Assembly: GCA_007136565.1 (NCBI GenBank) | Contig: SLGS01000115.1 | Location: forward strand, 1-7,452 | Length of the DNA: 7,452 bases | Source of the DNA: Clostridia bacterium | GTDB taxonomy: Bacteria; Bacillota; Sulfobacillia; SLMV01 | Direction of reading: 5' to 3' | Shown here: in pieces, positions 5,277-7,452 of the stretch | Layout of the letters: the number at the start of each line of letters is the position of its first letter | Position numbering within the stretch: position 1 is the first letter of the stretch | Notes under the pieces: model-generated | The model's input: only the letters and a program-made list of their open reading frames with translations | Databases searched by the model: none | What the model was told of the DNA's origin: nothing | Position numbers and translations under genes: made by a program

Positions 5277-6941
5277 TTGACAGACTTACGCAGGTGGACA
5301 CTTCTGGCGATATTGATTGCGATCGTGGCGGTTATGTCCGTCGCGTTCGTGGGCTGTGGACCCGCGGCAACGGAACCAGCAGATCCCGACGATGAAACAC
5401 CCTCGGATGATCCGGCGGATCCGGACGACGAAGATGCAGAGATTCCGACAAATCTCCTAATGGGTAGAGTGGGGCCACCGGATATTCTCAATCCCCTGAA
5501 GGCCCGGGGTGGAGCCACCGCTTTCCCGATCAGTCAGATCTATGGAACTCTAGTAACCTGGGACAATAACCAGGAATACGTCGGCTTCGGAGCCGACAGC
5601 TGGGATGTCTCCGACGATGGCAGGACCTATACGTTCTACCTCAATCCCGATAACGTCTGGCACGATGGGGAACCGGTCGTCGCCATGGATTACAAGATGA
5701 CCTTCGAACTCTGCTCGAATCCCGATAGTTTCGCCATCGCCTATTCGGACCTGATGACCATTGAGGGTACTGAAGAGTATTTCGAGGGCGAAGCCGACGA
5801 GATCAGCGGTATCGTAATCGTCGACGATCATACCCTCGAGATCACCACCAAGGCGCCGGATGCGGTAGCCCTGCTGGCCTTTATGCAGCCGGTCTTGCCG
5901 CATCATATCCTCGGCGACGTCGACCCGGTGGACCTCGACGATGATCCCTTCTTCAACGACCCGATAGGGTTCGGTCCCTTCAAGTTCGTAGAATACGTCA
6001 CGGATACCTATCTGTCCCTCGAACGCCACGATGACTTCGTCCTCGGCGTTCCGGGCATGGAGACGGTCATCATCGACTACTCGGATTCCACCAACCACGT
6101 GGCCATGGCCGAGCGCGGGGAACTGGATTGGATCCGTCCGGGTAGTGACCTCGATCGCGTGGCCAACTATCCGCATATGAAGATCTACACCGGTGGACCG
6201 TACGGATACCACCTCAACCGCCTCAACCACAATCGCGAGCAATTCCAGGACGTCCGAGTTCGCCAGGCATTGACCCACGCCATCGATCGCGAGGGTATGC
6301 TCCAGACTGCCGGCCAGGGCAACGGTGAAGTGGCCCACGCTCCCTTTATCGCACCCTGGGTCGATATGTCCGGCGTCGTCAAGTACGATTACGATCCCGA
6401 TCGCGCCCGCGAGCTGTTGGAAGAGGCCGGATGGGATGAGGACTACGTCATCGAGTACCTGACCTTCGATCATCCGCGCTACACTGACATGGGTGCCATC
6501 GTCGAGAGAAACTTCGACGCCGTCGGTGTCAAGATGGAGATCACCCTGGGTGACTTCAACGCCATGAACGGTCGATACAGGAACAACGATTACGATATCT
6601 ACTCCGGATACTTCATGTTCTCCGACGATCCCCACAAGCTGGCCACCAGCTGGCATTCCGCTTCCACCGAGAATTGGTACAACGGGTACACCAATCCTCG
6701 CCTCGATGAACTGTTCGACGCCGGACGCGCAACCTTGGATGTCGAAGAGCGCGGCCAGATATACGGCGAGATCGTACAGATTCTCACCGAGGAAGCCGTC
6801 GAGATCGGTACTTACGGGGGAGACAGCCATAACGCCCTCCACAAGAACGTAGAGGGTAAGCACGTGCGCGACTTCTATCACTTCATGCAATTCCAGGATA
6901 TCCACAACCTGTGGGAGTGGGAGTGGGTCGGCCCTCGCTAA
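5277..6941 (+). CDS. ABC transporter substrate-binding lipoprotein, family 5 (peptide/nickel type)
   Basis: A 554-residue exported solute receptor that would deliver its ligand to an oligopeptide-type ABC importer. Residues 1-27 are a lipoprotein signal: R5-R6, a hydrophobic core, and F-V-G-C with Cys27 as the lipid site (Phe at -3 is slightly unusual). Residues 28-57 are a Pro/Asp/Glu-rich linker containing PADPDDE twice (34-40 and 46-52). The family 5 fold follows: LNPL (71-74), SWDVSDDGRTYTFYL (108-122), VWHDGEPV (127-134), GFGPFKFVEY (231-240), VRVRQALTHAIDRE (326-339) and ARELLEEAGW (377-386). The length is normal. The protein is strongly acidic. The downstream permease belongs to the same system, and a perfect palindrome separates the two genes. 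A dipeptide, oligopeptide or other amide ligand fits the M20 gene upstream, but the specificity cannot be read. Confidence 0.95.
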   Translation: MTDLRRWTLLAILIAIVAVMSVAFVGCGPAATEPADPDDETPSDDPADPDDEDAEIPTNLLMGRVGPPDILNPLKARGGATAFPISQIYGTLVTWDNNQEYVGFGADSWDVSDDGRTYTFYLNPDNVWHDGEPVVAMDYKMTFELCSNPDSFAIAYSDLMTIEGTEEYFEGEADEISGIVIVDDHTLEITTKAPDAVALLAFMQPVLPHHILGDVDPVDLDDDPFFNDPIGFGPFKFVEYVTDTYLSLERHDDFVLGVPGMETVIIDYSDSTNHVAMAERGELDWIRPGSDLDRVANYPHMKIYTGGPYGYHLNRLNHNREQFQDVRVRQALTHAIDREGMLQTAGQGNGEVAHAPFIAPWVDMSGVVKYDYDPDRARELLEEAGWDEDYVIEYLTFDHPRYTDMGAIVERNFDAVGVKMEITLGDFNAMNGRYRNNDYDIYSGYFMFSDDPHKLATSWHSASTENWYNGYTNPRLDELFDAGRATLDVEERGQIYGEIVQILTEEAVEIGTYGGDSHNALHKNVEGKHVRDFYHFMQFQDIHNLWEWEWVGPR

Positions 6942-6962
6942 GTCGGAGTCTTGTGAGCAACA

Positions 6963-6994
6963 CGGGTTCCCCGGGCTGCAGCCCGGGGAACCCG
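6963..6994. repeat. Perfect 32-bp palindrome between binding-protein and permease genes
   Basis: CGGGTTCCCCGGGCTG (6963-6978) is followed directly by its exact reverse complement (6979-6994). In RNA this makes a very stable GC hairpin with a loop of about four bases. It begins 21 bases after the binding-protein stop and about 70 bases before the permease start. The next bases (CAACAATCG) lack a T-run. The likely role is to protect the 3' end of the upstream message, or to stop part of transcription, so that more binding protein than permease is made. This arrangement is known from other ABC importer operons. Confidence 0.8.
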
Positions 6995-7063
6995 CAACAA
7001 TCGCGACAACAATTGTATCCCTCGGGATGACCCGCGGGGGTCGGTGGGAAAGAAGGTGTGCAG

Positions 7064-7452
7064 GTGGGCACTTATATCGCAAAGAGACTCATGGCGATGC
7101 TCCCGGTCATGATAATTGTCGCCTCCGTGGTCTTCTTCATAGTCCAACTGATGCCAGGAAGCGTGGTGGACTACATGTTCGGGGGAGACCTGGGAGAGGA
7201 GGGCGGCGTTCCGCCGGTGGGAGCGGAGAGGATCCGGGAGAGCCTCGGGTTGGATCTTCCCGTGCACGTCCAATATTGGAATTGGTTGAAACGCGTGGCG
7301 CGGTTGGACCTGGGTAGATCGATGATGACCAGGCGACCGATTAGCGAAGCCATCATGGAGAAGTTCCCGCCAACGTTGCTATTGATGGGTACCGCTCTAT
7401 TGATCGGGATCATCATCGCCATCCCGGTGGGGGTATTCTCCGCGGTCAAACA
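7064..7452 (+). CDS. DppB/OppB-type ABC permease, N-terminal part (runs off right edge)
   Basis: 129 codons are visible and the frame is open to the window end. The chosen start is GTG at 7064, with AAGG (7053-7056) seven bases upstream; an in-frame GTG at 7058 is too close to that site. The protein opens VGTYIAKRLMAMLPVM and a first membrane helix covers about residues 11-30, ending LMPG (29-32). This is followed by the outside segment with ESLGLDLPVHVQYWNWL (59-75) and RLDLGRS (80-86), then PPTLLLMGTALLIGI (102-116), the start of the second helix and of the binding-protein-dependent transport domain. These are the landmarks of the first permease of peptide/nickel-type importers, which transports the ligand across the inner membrane. 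A second permease and one or two ATPase genes would be expected to the right. Confidence 0.93.
   Translation, partial: MGTYIAKRLMAMLPVMIIVASVVFFIVQLMPGSVVDYMFGGDLGEEGGVPPVGAERIRESLGLDLPVHVQYWNWLKRVARLDLGRSMMTRRPISEAIMEKFPPTLLLMGTALLIGIIIAIPVGVFSAVK

Noticed and set aside
5550..7082. Reverse-strand open frame of 510 codons opposite the binding-protein gene
   Set aside because: It mirrors a well-supported lipoprotein gene. Its product has no family motifs and an odd composition rich in Val, Asp, Ile and Gly, and no ribosome site is evident. Its length is explained by the codon pattern of the forward gene.

Overview
This is bacterial DNA of moderately high GC (mid-50s percent by eye). The genes are protein-coding and mostly have clear Shine-Dalgarno sequences. 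Three of them encode exported lipoproteins with lipoboxes. All six forward genes appear to start at GTG or TTG; only the two reverse-strand serpin genes start at ATG. I cannot place the organism from this alone. The acidic linker after the lipid cysteine of the binding protein, the RpiR regulator next to a peptide-type ABC transporter, and the non-ATG starts would suit a Gram-positive or deep-branching anaerobe, but that is a weak inference.

Left part (1-1494, reverse strand): two serpin lipoprotein genes lie in tandem. The complete one (253-1494) is followed after 55 bp by a second (197 down to the window edge, only its first 65 codons visible). They share a 111-bp stretch with no mismatch just after the signal peptide, while their signal peptides are clearly different. 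The complete serpin has the conserved hinge needed for protease inhibition and probably sits on the cell surface.

Middle left (1665-2195, forward): two small paralogous proteins of 73 and 68 residues each carry eight cysteines as four CxxC pairs, with the spacing of cross-brace two-zinc folds (FYVE/PHD/RING-like). Both start at TTG. A 15-bp stem-loop at 2233-2268 probably ends this unit. A 430-bp stretch without a convincing gene follows, with small dyads that may be regulatory.

Right part (2626-7452, forward): an RpiR/MurR-type regulator (HTH plus SIS domain), an M20-fold metallohydrolase homologue, a family 5 peptide-type substrate-binding lipoprotein, and the start of a DppB/OppB-type permease that runs off the window. 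This looks like a regulated uptake-and-processing locus. The binding protein and permease would import a peptide-like or amide compound, the M20 protein would act on it in the cytoplasm, and the SIS domain of the regulator would sense a related, possibly sugar-phosphate-like, metabolite. The M20 protein lacks three metal ligands usual in the family (Met for His, Asn for the bridging Asp, Ser for Asp), so its chemistry may not be ordinary peptide hydrolysis. A perfect 32-bp palindrome between the binding-protein and permease genes probably sets their different expression levels.

I saw no tRNA, rRNA, CRISPR array, insertion sequence or phage gene.
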